Source: Caulobacteraceae bacterium
Lineage (GTDB): Bacteria; Pseudomonadota; Alphaproteobacteria; Caulobacterales; Caulobacteraceae
Direction of reading: 5' to 3'
Length of the DNA: 64,000 bases
Assembly (NCBI GenBank): GCA_947475415.1
Contig: CANJLH010000001.1
Span: 1 to 64,000, forward strand
Positions 7,893-16,232 of the stretch are shown one piece after another; position 1 is the first letter of the stretch, and the number at the start of each line of letters is the position of its first letter. The position numbers were made by a program, and so were the translations under genes. The notes under the pieces were generated by a model. The model saw only the letters and a list, made by a program, of their open reading frames with translations. It did not search any database and was not told the DNA's origin.

Positions 7893-9035
7893 TTGGAATT
7901 CGGATGGTCCGACGAACAAACGGCGACGCGTGAGAGGATCGAGACGCTCCTGGCCACACGCATGCCGCCGGGCTGGGAGGAGGCCTCGGCGCATGGGCCC
8001 GGCTCGGACGAACAGGTGGCCTACGCGCGCCAGTTCTGTCCAATCCTGGGCGCTGAGCGGCTGCTGGTGGGTCACTGGCCGCGGGAATACGGTGGCGACG
8101 AAGCCGGAATCTGGGACCAGTACATCCTGCGCGAGGCGCTCTACGCCATCGGAGAGCCCCGCGGACCCCAGTACATGAATTCAAATTGGATCGGCCCCTC
8201 GATCATGCGCTACGGGACGCCTGAGCAGAAGGCGCATCACCTGCCGATGATCGCCGCGGGAACGGTCTCCTGGTGCCAAGGATTTTCCGAACCCTCGGCC
8301 GGGTCGGACCTGGCGGCGTTACGCACCCGCGCCGAGCGGGTGGGAAACGGCTACCGGATCAATGGATCTAAGATCTGGACCTCTTATTCTCAGGCCGCTG
8401 ACTACTGTTTCCTGCTGGCGCGCACCGGTGAGGGCAAGAAGACCATCACCGTATTCCTGCTGCCGATGACCACTCCAGGCATCCAGGTTAAACCGATCAA
8501 GGCCCTGGTCTGCGACGGCAGCCTGAACGAGGTGTTCTTCACTGACGTCTATGCCGACGACTCCATGCGACTCGGCGAAGAGGACAAGGGCTGGGAGGTG
8601 GTGACCTACGCCCTGGCCCAGGAACGAGTGGGTAGCCCCAAGCACGTCTACGCCATGGCCATGCTGGAAAAGGCGGTCGAGCATCTGCAGAGTCAGGACC
8701 GGTTCGACGACGCCCGCGTGCGGGAGCGGGCGGCTCGGGCCCTGGCGGTCTGCGACGCGGCCCAGAAGCTCAACTATCGCTGCGTCGACAACCGCGCCAA
8801 GGGCAAACCGGACACGGCGGAGAACAATATGGCCCGGGTGCTTCAGTCCAAGGGCGAGCACCTGGTCTCCGACTTCATCGCCGACTTCCTGCCCGAGGTG
8901 ATCGCCGGCGCCGCGCTGGCGCCGCTGAAAGCCTATGTACGCCGCACCGCCTCGGCTGCGATCGGAGCAGGATCTGCGGAGATCCAGCTGAACCTGATCG
9001 CGCGCAACTGGCTTGATCTGCCGCGGGGGGAATGA
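7893..9035 (+). CDS. Acyl-CoA dehydrogenase, large partner of a pair
   Basis: The 380-residue flavoenzyme forms a 2,3-enoyl-CoA. It shows WCQGFSEPSAGSDLAALRT (FAD/substrate loop), NGSKIWTSYSQAADYCFLLAR, and a C-terminal GAGSAEIQLNLIARNWLDLP signature. The start is the TTG at 7893, since GGAGGAG (7878-7884) is 8 bases upstream; an ATG further upstream at 7776 lacks a site and adds non-family residues. The second, shorter dehydrogenase begins 3 bases after its stop. Such adjacent pairs are known to form alpha2beta2 enzymes for steroid or other bulky acyl-CoAs in actinobacteria and proteobacteria; that role here is inferred. Confidence 0.85.
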   Translation: MEFGWSDEQTATRERIETLLATRMPPGWEEASAHGPGSDEQVAYARQFCPILGAERLLVGHWPREYGGDEAGIWDQYILREALYAIGEPRGPQYMNSNWIGPSIMRYGTPEQKAHHLPMIAAGTVSWCQGFSEPSAGSDLAALRTRAERVGNGYRINGSKIWTSYSQAADYCFLLARTGEGKKTITVFLLPMTTPGIQVKPIKALVCDGSLNEVFFTDVYADDSMRLGEEDKGWEVVTYALAQERVGSPKHVYAMAMLEKAVEHLQSQDRFDDARVRERAARALAVCDAAQKLNYRCVDNRAKGKPDTAENNMARVLQSKGEHLVSDFIADFLPEVIAGAALAPLKAYVRRTASAAIGAGSAEIQLNLIARNWLDLPRGE

Positions 9036-9038
9036 CGG

Positions 9039-9977
9039 ATGGATTTCGATCTCAACGCCGATCAGGAGCAGTTGCAGGACGCGGTGGCGCATGCGTCGGC
9101 GAAGTACCGGACCGCACCGATCCATCCCGTGTTCCACGCTTATGACACCGACCTGGACCGTGACCTCGGCCAAGGCGGATTCTTCGACGTTCAGCGCCAG
9201 GATGGCTATGGGCCGCTGGACGCGGCGCTGACCGTGGAGACGCTCAGCCGGCTGCCGCGATGTGCCGAGATCGGCGCGAGCCTGCTGGTCGCGCCGAAAC
9301 TTCTGGCCGATGCCTTACCCCGCCCGATCGCGCTTTTGTCGCGCCCGGACGTTGCTGCGGCCCGATTTCTGGCCCAGGCCAAGACCGCGATCATCGACGC
9401 GGGCGACGACGTATTGATCCTGGACCTGGAAGGCATGGCGCGGGTGGAAACCGAGAGCCTCTATGCCTATCCCTTCGGGGCCTTTGCGAGCCCGCCCGAT
9501 CTGTCACGCGCTCGGCGGCTGGGCGCGACGGCGGTTCCCGTACTTCGCCAGTGGTGGCGCCTAGTCATCGCCATGGAAGCGGTGGGCGCGCTTCAGGCGG
9601 CCTTGGAGTTCACGGTAGAGTACCTTAAAACCCGCCGTCAGTTCGGACGTCCGCTGGGATCCTTCCAGGCGATCCAGCACCGGCTGGCGGGCGGAACCGC
9701 GCTGATCCAGGGCTTGCGCTGGCAGGCGCTGAACGCGGCATGGTCGCAGGATCCTGTCGACGCGGCTCTGGCGGCGACCTTCGCGCAGGAGGCCGCCCAG
9801 TCGGTGGCCTATGACCTGCACCAGTTCTCCGGCGCCCTTGGCCTGACTCTGGAACATCCGCTGCATTTCTGGACCTGGCGATTAAAGGCCCTGCAGGGGG
9901 AGCTGGACGCATTGCACGGCCAGGCGGCGGCGGCGGCCGACCTGGCGTGGCCCCGGCGGCGGGAGTCCGCATCATGA
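9039..9977 (+). CDS. Acyl-CoA dehydrogenase-like, short divergent partner
   Basis: At 312 residues this is shorter than a normal acyl-CoA dehydrogenase (about 380). The N-terminal helices and the middle beta region are condensed. The C-terminal helical domain keeps YLKTRRQFGRPLGSFQAIQH (FAD-contact loop) and HQFSGALGLTLEHPLHFW. The end lacks the usual G-G-T-x-E-I stretch. It follows the larger dehydrogenase by 3 bases and overlaps the next gene by an ATGA, so it is translated as part of the same operon. Likely the non-catalytic or cofactor-sharing subunit of a heteromeric dehydrogenase. Confidence 0.8.
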   Translation: MDFDLNADQEQLQDAVAHASAKYRTAPIHPVFHAYDTDLDRDLGQGGFFDVQRQDGYGPLDAALTVETLSRLPRCAEIGASLLVAPKLLADALPRPIALLSRPDVAAARFLAQAKTAIIDAGDDVLILDLEGMARVETESLYAYPFGAFASPPDLSRARRLGATAVPVLRQWWRLVIAMEAVGALQAALEFTVEYLKTRRQFGRPLGSFQAIQHRLAGGTALIQGLRWQALNAAWSQDPVDAALAATFAQEAAQSVAYDLHQFSGALGLTLEHPLHFWTWRLKALQGELDALHGQAAAAADLAWPRRRESAS

Positions 9978-11560
9978 CCCCGGTGGCGACGGAAAGCAGC
10001 GTCTTGGTTTCATCCTCGGCCTATCTGAACCATACGCCGTTGCGGGAATGGTTCTCGACTGAACTATTGCGCAAGAATGGCAAGGACCGGCGCCCGATCA
10101 GCGACAACACGCCACTCAATCGCGCTCTGGCCGACATCCGCGACAACGCGCTCGTAGATGCGATGTTCGAGCGCGACCGCAAACTCTCACCGGCGCTGGA
10201 TCGCTGGATGACGGAGAAGTTCTACTCCACCTTTACCGTCGAGGACCTGGCCACCTGTCCGCCGGATTCCGTGGGCGGAATCTACTACAACTACATCCAG
10301 GGCGGCATCGAGCTGGATATCGGATTCGCGCTCGACAGCCGCAACTGGTACGAATACGCCATCGTCCGCTACTCGCGGAACCACGACTTCGAGCACATCC
10401 TGACCGGCGGCCCGTTCACCTTTCCGGGCGAATATGCGCCGCTCTTTGCGATGATCACCAACACCCACAATTATATGAGCCCGGACCTGGCGGCCTTCAT
10501 CGGCATGCGCAGCGCCCTGGGTTCACTGCGATTCCTGAGCCGCGCGGTGCTGCACTATCCCGGCAGTGTCGCGGCCTGCCTGGACGCCATCGCCCTGGGG
10601 ATCGAGGTCGGACTGGCGTCAGATCCCATCCGGCTGATCAAGGTCGAGGATGTGCTGCGCCTGCCGCTGGAAGCGGCGCGGGAAAAGCTGGGCATCCGCG
10701 GCGCCTACGACCTGCCGGCAGAGCCCGGCGGGTCGGCCTGGCTTGACCCCTTCGACGCCGAAGCCATCGCGGCGGACTCACACCTGCCCTACATCAAGCG
10801 CGGAATGCGCAAGGTGGCCACCGCGTCCAGCGTGCTGGTCAGCTCATCGAAGTACATGAACGACGTGCGTCTGCGCGACTGGACTGCGACGGCCATGCTG
10901 CGCAAGTGCGGTGCGGACTACCCCGATGCAGAAGAAGAGGCGCGACTTGAAGTCATTCTGGATCCCTTGCGCGACACGGTCGGTTTCAATGCGCGGGCCG
11001 AGGTCGCCCGGCGCGCGAACCCGGTTCTGAACCGGCTGTTGACCGAGCGCCCCACCCTCGACGCCGGCGCCTTCGCCGCGGCTCCTGCGGGCAGCGTCGG
11101 GGCCCGTCTGACTCAGCGGGGCCTGCCGCACTCCCTAGCTATCGGCGACGACGCCTGGAGTTACCTTTCGGCGCGAGCGCAGGCCGCTGAGGCCGTGCTC
11201 GCGGTGCTGTTCGAGGGCCGGGGCGATCCCCTTGAAGAAATCATGCCGGGGTGGGCGATGGCGGCCGCGCTCGCCAACCACCTGGAGGCCGACCTAGCGG
11301 GAGAACTCAACATCGGCCGAGTGCTGTCGCTGCAGCGGTTCATCGCGCGCACGCAACTGCACTACCCGGAGAGCTGGATCGCGATCGCCAGGGCGATGCG
11401 CCAGGGCATCGCCACCGGCAAGGCCGCGCCGCCGCTCTACGCCATGGATTTCACCGCCATCGCGGCCCTGTCACCGGCCGAGGCGCGAGCGCGACTGGGG
11501 ATCGCGGACTGGACAGCGGTGGACACCCGCGCGGCGTCTGCGGCATACGGGGCGGCATGA
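9974..11560 (+). CDS. Tandem Coq4-like protein, one intact and one lost metal site
   Basis: The 528-residue product is an internal duplication of a Coq4-like domain. The first copy (about 1-245) carries the exact Coq4 metal motif H-D-x-x-H-x11-E: His137, Asp138, His141, Glu153. The second copy (about 283-515) restarts with SSVLVSSSKYMNDVRLRDW, nearly the same as SSVLVSSSAYLNHTPLREW at 8-26, and repeats the LHYPxSxxA helix (LHYPGSVA, LHYPESWIA), but the HDxxH stretch has become QAAEA. Coq4 acts in ubiquinone biosynthesis and has a zinc-like site; a role within a lipid-degradation operon is not established. The ATG overlaps the preceding stop (ATGA) and its own stop overlaps the next ATG. Confidence 0.75.
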   Translation: MTPVATESSVLVSSSAYLNHTPLREWFSTELLRKNGKDRRPISDNTPLNRALADIRDNALVDAMFERDRKLSPALDRWMTEKFYSTFTVEDLATCPPDSVGGIYYNYIQGGIELDIGFALDSRNWYEYAIVRYSRNHDFEHILTGGPFTFPGEYAPLFAMITNTHNYMSPDLAAFIGMRSALGSLRFLSRAVLHYPGSVAACLDAIALGIEVGLASDPIRLIKVEDVLRLPLEAAREKLGIRGAYDLPAEPGGSAWLDPFDAEAIAADSHLPYIKRGMRKVATASSVLVSSSKYMNDVRLRDWTATAMLRKCGADYPDAEEEARLEVILDPLRDTVGFNARAEVARRANPVLNRLLTERPTLDAGAFAAAPAGSVGARLTQRGLPHSLAIGDDAWSYLSARAQAAEAVLAVLFEGRGDPLEEIMPGWAMAAALANHLEADLAGELNIGRVLSLQRFIARTQLHYPESWIAIARAMRQGIATGKAAPPLYAMDFTAIAALSPAEARARLGIADWTAVDTRAASAAYGAA

Positions 11561-12633
11561 CCGAACTGTGGATCCAGACCGCGCTCGCCCCAGTGCGGGA
11601 GATCGCGGCTCAGGCCGCGCGTCTGGAGACGGATGGCTGGGGCGGCGTGATGCTGTTCGATTCACAGTGCCTTATCGCCGATCCGTATGTCGCCCTGGCG
11701 CTGGCGGCGGCGGCGACCACGCGAATGGGCCTGGGGATCGGGGTGACCAATCCGATCACCCGCCACGCCGCCGTGACGGCCAGCGCCATCGCCGCGGTGC
11801 AGGAGGCCTCGGGGGGCCGTGCGGTGCTGGGGATCGGCCGCGGCAATTCCTCCCTGGCCTTCCTGGGCGCGCGGCCGGCCTCGCCGGCTTCGTTTGAAGC
11901 CTATGTTGGATTGCTGCAAACCCTGCTCCGCGGAGAAGGGGCGCCGGTGGAACAACTTCTGGCGCGGGGGGACGGGCTGGCGGCGCTGGATCCGCAGAGC
12001 CTGGGCCGGGCGCCTGACGCCGCGCGGCTGGCGTGGCTGGACCGTTCGGCAGCCAAGGTTCCGGTGGAGATCGCCGCCACGGGACCGAAGCTGATCGCCA
12101 TCGCAGCCCGCAAGGCCGACCGGCTGTCCATCTCGGTGGGGGCGGAGGTGGGACGGATCGCCGACACGCTGGCCACCGCCCGCGCCGCCATTGAGGCCGC
12201 TGGCCGCAGCGGACCGTTGCCGGTCACAGCCTATGTGGCCCTGGCTTGCCTGGACGACGCAGCTGCCGCGCGGCGGCTGGTGGCGCCGGACGTGGCCATG
12301 CACGCCCATATCGCCGCCATGAGCCCCGACAACCTGGCCGCGATGAGCGATGAGGAGCGCGCCGTCACCAAGGCCGTCGCCGCCGCCTATGACATGACAC
12401 GCCACGCCCGCCACGGCGCCCAGACAGAGGCGCTGGACGACGCCTTCATCGACGCCCACGCCATCGTGGGGCCGGCGCGGGCCTGCGTGGAACGGCTAAA
12501 GGCGCTGGCGGATCTGGGGCTGGGCCGGATCGTTCTGATGTTGCCACCTCCGCTGAAGGGGGATCCCCGGGCTTCGTACGAGGCCATTGTCGGCGAGGTG
12601 CTGCCGGCGTTTGCGGCGCCCCAGAGCCGCTGA
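11557..12633 (+). CDS. LLM-class flavin-dependent oxidoreductase
   Basis: The 358-residue luciferase-like protein begins MTELWIQTALAPVREIAAQ. It shows RMGLGIGVTNPITRHAAV (strand 3 region), SGGRAVLGIGRGNSSLAFLG (the typical flavin-phosphate loop) and EIAATGPKLIAIAARKADRL, all usual for the methylenetetrahydromethanopterin-reductase-like class. The start overlaps the Coq4-like stop by ATGA, making it the fourth and last gene of the 7893 operon. Its TGA is immediately followed by the TCA stop complement of the convergent sulfotransferase, so the two genes share a TGATCA. Substrate unknown. Confidence 0.8.
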   Translation: MTELWIQTALAPVREIAAQAARLETDGWGGVMLFDSQCLIADPYVALALAAAATTRMGLGIGVTNPITRHAAVTASAIAAVQEASGGRAVLGIGRGNSSLAFLGARPASPASFEAYVGLLQTLLRGEGAPVEQLLARGDGLAALDPQSLGRAPDAARLAWLDRSAAKVPVEIAATGPKLIAIAARKADRLSISVGAEVGRIADTLATARAAIEAAGRSGPLPVTAYVALACLDDAAAARRLVAPDVAMHAHIAAMSPDNLAAMSDEERAVTKAVAAAYDMTRHARHGAQTEALDDAFIDAHAIVGPARACVERLKALADLGLGRIVLMLPPPLKGDPRASYEAIVGEVLPAFAAPQSR

Positions 12634-13797
12634 TCAGCCGCCGGCTTCCGGCCCGACGCCAAACCGCTCGGTATAGAAACTGAACCGTTCGCGTACGCCC
12701 GCGTTGGTGAGTCCGAAGTCCTCCGCCGCATAGCGGTGACGGCCGAACTTGTCCTGGGGGTTGGCGGCCAGCCAGCCCAGCACTGCGTCGCGGACGCGGT
12801 CGTCATAGGGCATGGCGAAGAAGCGGTAGATCTTTTCGATGGTTCCGGCTGGATCTGCCAGCATGTCCTCGTAGTGGACATCGCAGACGCGGCCCTCCAG
12901 CCCCATGCGGTCGCGGGAGGAGATACCGCGACGCAGGGCGATCTCCTGCATGGTCGACCATTCCGGACCTAGCGAGCGGGGGTCCAAGTCCGGGTTCAAG
13001 CGGCCGCGGGTGGTGCGGATGAAACTGCAAAGGGAGGCCATGGTGGTAGCCGGATCTCGGTGCATCCACACCAGACGCAGGTCCGGATAGGTTTCGAAAA
13101 GCCGTTCAAGGGTGAACAGATGCTTGTTGGACTTCAGCACCCAGTGGCTGCCCTTGTGCCGGTGCTGGTAGTGCTGCAGGGCCAGTTTGTGGATCGGGTA
13201 GGCGTCGCGGTAGTCGCGGCCGAGCAACCAGTTCAGATAGCTGGGGACATAATAGTTTCCTACCGCCCCCTGGTTCATCACCGTCATGTCGAACAGCCGT
13301 CCGCACTCCTCGGGCAATCGGGCGTCGATTGGGTGGCGGATGCGCAATTCGGGCGCAGACTTGTCGAAGACCGCCACCTGGGCCTCGGCGACGGCGATAC
13401 GGGAGTCGATGAGGTAGGTGGCGGTTTCCGGCGGCGGCGAAGGGTTGAGCAATTCCCAGTGAAGGGTGGTCCGCGCCCGGGGGTCGGCGGCCAGCAGGGC
13501 CTGCATGGCGGTGGTGCCGCTGCGCGGCAGTCCCATGATGAACAGCGGCTTTTCGATCACCTCGGCGGCGACGCCAGGAAAGCGCTTGCGGTCCTCGATG
13601 ATCTTCAGGCGGTTGGAGAGGTTGAAGGCGATAGCCCCCTCGACCTCCGGCCAGCGTTCCGGCGCGACGCCGGACTCGGCCTTCAGGGCGGCCAGCAGCA
13701 CCTTCAGCGGCTCGCGGAATTCCTCGCCGCCGAAGTCGTTGAGGCCGGCGATCGCCTGGGCGGTCTCGATCACCCGTTCCGCAATGAGGTCGGCCAA
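12634..13797 (-). CDS. Sulfotransferase-family protein
   Basis: The 387-residue protein has the PAPS 5'-phosphosulfate loop PLFIMGLPRSGTTAMQ (PRSGTT at 91-96) and the 3'-phosphate segment LVWMHRDPATTMASLCS. It belongs to the large bacterial sulfotransferase group (PF13469-like) and should transfer sulfate from PAPS to an alcohol, though many members are untested. The start is a TTG at 13797, directly after the stop of the upstream epimerase gene (one base between), implying translational coupling. A second member of the family is encoded at 42282-43442. Confidence 0.8.
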   Translation of the reverse strand: MADLIAERVIETAQAIAGLNDFGGEEFREPLKVLLAALKAESGVAPERWPEVEGAIAFNLSNRLKIIEDRKRFPGVAAEVIEKPLFIMGLPRSGTTAMQALLAADPRARTTLHWELLNPSPPPETATYLIDSRIAVAEAQVAVFDKSAPELRIRHPIDARLPEECGRLFDMTVMNQGAVGNYYVPSYLNWLLGRDYRDAYPIHKLALQHYQHRHKGSHWVLKSNKHLFTLERLFETYPDLRLVWMHRDPATTMASLCSFIRTTRGRLNPDLDPRSLGPEWSTMQEIALRRGISSRDRMGLEGRVCDVHYEDMLADPAGTIEKIYRFFAMPYDDRVRDAVLGWLAANPQDKFGRHRYAAEDFGLTNAGVRERFSFYTERFGVGPEAGG

Positions 13798-13798
13798 C

Positions 13799-14734
13799 TC
13801 AGTCCACCATATTCATCTTGAGATCCGGAAAGCGCTCGGCGAGCACCCGGCGGAAACCGTCCTTCCACTTGACCTTGCATTCGCCGACCATCGCCACGCG
13901 CTTGGTGTTATCCGTCGCACGCGGATAAGCCGTGGCCTCATGGGTGACGTTGAAGCGGTGGTCCAGGCCCATGGTGGCGGCGACCCAGGGCACCAGGTCC
14001 TCCATGGCGATAGCGTCATCGCCGGCCCAGTTGACAATGTTTCCGCCCACGGTCGCCCCGGCGAAGAAGCCCTCGATATGATCGGCCATGTCGGTGTCGT
14101 GCAGCGGGCCACCGACGAACTGCCAGTCCGGATGGCGGTCGATGGCCTGGCCAGCGGCGATCTTGGACATCACCATTACCGGCAGGCCGCCGTGGCCGCC
14201 CGAGCCGTAGGACCAGTTCAGGCGCGGGATGGTGAGCGGGACATTGTGCAGGCGCGAGAAAGTGCGGGCCACCGCCTCGCCGCAGTATTTGGTCGTGCCA
14301 TAGGGAAACCGCGTGCTGATCCGCGTCGAGCCGCCGCAGCGGTCAGTCTCCTTATACTGATACCAGGGGTCCGGATGATCCCAATAGACGCCGGTGGTTG
14401 AGACATAGATCCAGGCCTTGGCCTTATTGAAGTGGTTGAACAGCAGACCGGCGCCCTCGGCGTTCTGGGTGACGCCGATGTCCATGGTTTCCGGCCAGGT
14501 GTCGGCGGCCACGTGCAGGACGTAGTCGAAATCGTCTGGCACGCCGGTGAAGTCGCCGGAAGTATAATCGCAGGCGATTGGCCTGACGCCCAAAGCCTCC
14601 ACCGCCTCGCGAGAGCCCGGCTTGGAAAACCGGGCGAGGCCGCTAATCTCATTGTGTGGCGACAGCAGGCGGGCGAGCGACGCCCCCACCTGCCCAGTCA
14701 TGCCCGTCATCAGCAGACGTGCGCCTTTGAGCAT
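13799..14734 (-). CDS. NAD(P)-dependent epimerase/dehydratase-like (extended SDR)
   Basis: The 311-residue extended SDR has the Rossmann loop TGMTGQVG (10-17), YVSTTGVYWDHP with the catalytic Ser/Thr region, and YGTTKYCGE carrying the Tyr-x3-Lys pair. The middle shows RLNWSYGSGGHGG. The start ATG at 14734 follows a GGGGAGA site. It is upstream of and coupled to the sulfotransferase at 12634. The likely chemistry is oxidation or reduction of a hydroxy/keto group with NAD(P); sugar-nucleotide epimerisation is less likely in this context. Confidence 0.75.
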   Translation of the reverse strand: MLKGARLLMTGMTGQVGASLARLLSPHNEISGLARFSKPGSREAVEALGVRPIACDYTSGDFTGVPDDFDYVLHVAADTWPETMDIGVTQNAEGAGLLFNHFNKAKAWIYVSTTGVYWDHPDPWYQYKETDRCGGSTRISTRFPYGTTKYCGEAVARTFSRLHNVPLTIPRLNWSYGSGGHGGLPVMVMSKIAAGQAIDRHPDWQFVGGPLHDTDMADHIEGFFAGATVGGNIVNWAGDDAIAMEDLVPWVAATMGLDHRFNVTHEATAYPRATDNTKRVAMVGECKVKWKDGFRRVLAERFPDLKMNMVD

Positions 14735-14842
14735 TGTGATCTCCCCAAGTTGGACGGGCCGCCGCCTGTGCGCCGGCTTTCGGATGGTGTCAGGACCAGG
14801 CGGCGCTCGACGCTCGCTCGCACATTCGAACATAGGGCGCCG

Positions 14843-14868
14843 GCCATCTCCCCGATCGGGGAGATGGC
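14843..14868. terminator. 26-bp perfect palindrome, likely terminator hairpin
   Basis: GCCATCTCCCC and GGGGAGATGGC flank a central GATC, making a perfect 26-bp palindrome 13 bases beyond the stop of the minus-strand amidohydrolase. It should form a very stable stem. It has no clear T-run, so it may be a processing or mRNA-end structure, or a member of a genome-wide repeat family. Confidence 0.5.
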
Positions 14869-14881
14869 GCTAAGGGCGCAA

Positions 14882-16159
14882 CTAGAACGGTAGGTTGTAG
14901 AGGTGGACAGCGTTGGATTCGAGGACCTTCTTGCGCACCTCGTAGCTGTACCCGCCAAGGGTGTCGGCGAAGTGCTCCTGGACACCGGGGTAGAGAGACA
15001 CCGGGTGCGGGAAATCGGTTTCGATCAGAACCTTGTCGACGCCCACGGTCTCCAGCAGCAGCTTTGGTGCGGACTTCTCAAACCAATAGGTGATCCAGAA
15101 GTTGTCCTTGAAGTACTGCCACGGCCGCTTTTGCAGGGTCTTGGCCTTCTTCGGCAGCATTTCGTCGAACTGGTGCTCCAGGGCCTCGATGCAATAGGGC
15201 ACCCAGCCCATGCCACTCTCGATCATGCCGATCTTCAGCTTCGGATGCCGGTCGAGACGGCCTGAGACCATGAAGTTGCCGATGGTGGCGGCATTGCCCA
15301 GGGAATACATCATCGAGGCGACCGACAGGGTCTGCTCGAAGCCGAAGCCCCTCCAGGTCATACCGCCCGGATCGATGGCCGCGTTGAGATGGAAGTTGAT
15401 CGGCGCGCCGGTCGCCTCGCACATCTCGAACAGCGGTGTCCAATAGTCATCGAGGAATGACGGCACACCGGGATAGCGCTCCGGCAGGTCCGGCAGCACG
15501 AAGCCCTTGATTCCCATGTCCAGGCAGCGCCGGGCCTCGGCCTCCATGGCCGGCTTGTTCCACAGCGGCAGGTGGGCGAGGGTGAACAGGCGCTGGCCGG
15601 ATTCGACCTGCCGCTCGGCGGCGGCGTCGTTGTAGATCTGCAGGATGGTGCGGGCGAGTTCGTCGTCGCCCAGAGCCATCAGCGAACCCGCCTGGGTGAC
15701 GCCGGAGTTCTGGTAGCAGATCTGGGCGTAGATGCCCATTTCGTCCATCGCCTTCAGGCGCGGCTTCAGCTGGTAGGAGCCCGGATGGCCCTGGTCCATG
15801 CTGGGGTAGGAGAGCCGGCCGAGCAGCTTGTTGTTGTCGGCGCCGATAACGCAGCCGCCGCCCCAGGCGCCGAAGTCATTGTCGCCAACATACCAGCGGT
15901 CGCGGCCGCCCACATGGCGGTGATAGGGCACCTTGTCCTTGAATTTGGCCGGCGCGCGCGAGGTGAACAGGTCCGGCGGCTCGGAGAAGTGGGTGTCGCA
16001 ATCGACGATCTTTATGCCGGCCAGACTGGGGTGAATCCCCTGCGAGGCCTTGGCGTAATCCACCTCGCGGATCACCCCGCCTGGGGAGAAACCCTCATCC
16101 AGCCAGTAGCGCTGGGCGTCGTCGGCGATGGCTTCGATATGGCGGTCGTCGTCGGTCAT
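14882..16159 (-). CDS. Amidohydrolase 2-type metal-dependent hydrolase/decarboxylase
   Basis: The 425-residue TIM-barrel protein has KIVDCDTHFSEPPDLF (N-terminal metal region), FHLNAAIDPGGM (central His), IGMIESGMGWVPYCIEALE and VLIETDFPHPVSLYPG (conserved Asp-x-x-His). This arrangement matches the ACMSD-like branch of amidohydrolases, which includes decarboxylases and C-C hydrolases of ring cleavage products. The start at 16159 gives MTDDDRHIEAI; an upstream in-frame start gives an atypical basic leader. The hydrolase and the AttH-like gene upstream are co-oriented with a 73-bp gap. Substrate unknown. Confidence 0.8.
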   Translation of the reverse strand: MTDDDRHIEAIADDAQRYWLDEGFSPGGVIREVDYAKASQGIHPSLAGIKIVDCDTHFSEPPDLFTSRAPAKFKDKVPYHRHVGGRDRWYVGDNDFGAWGGGCVIGADNNKLLGRLSYPSMDQGHPGSYQLKPRLKAMDEMGIYAQICYQNSGVTQAGSLMALGDDELARTILQIYNDAAAERQVESGQRLFTLAHLPLWNKPAMEAEARRCLDMGIKGFVLPDLPERYPGVPSFLDDYWTPLFEMCEATGAPINFHLNAAIDPGGMTWRGFGFEQTLSVASMMYSLGNAATIGNFMVSGRLDRHPKLKIGMIESGMGWVPYCIEALEHQFDEMLPKKAKTLQKRPWQYFKDNFWITYWFEKSAPKLLLETVGVDKVLIETDFPHPVSLYPGVQEHFADTLGGYSYEVRKKVLESNAVHLYNLPF

Positions 16160-16232
16160 GGCGGGTCTCCTCCGTGCTTGACGAGGTTGTACCCCCTCCA
16201 TGACCGACCGTGAAGCGGCGATGGGCCGCCGT

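Noticed and set aside
12631-12636. TGATCA where two convergent genes meet
   Set aside because: It is simply the shared TGA/TCA stop codons of the LLM and sulfotransferase genes, not a regulatory site.
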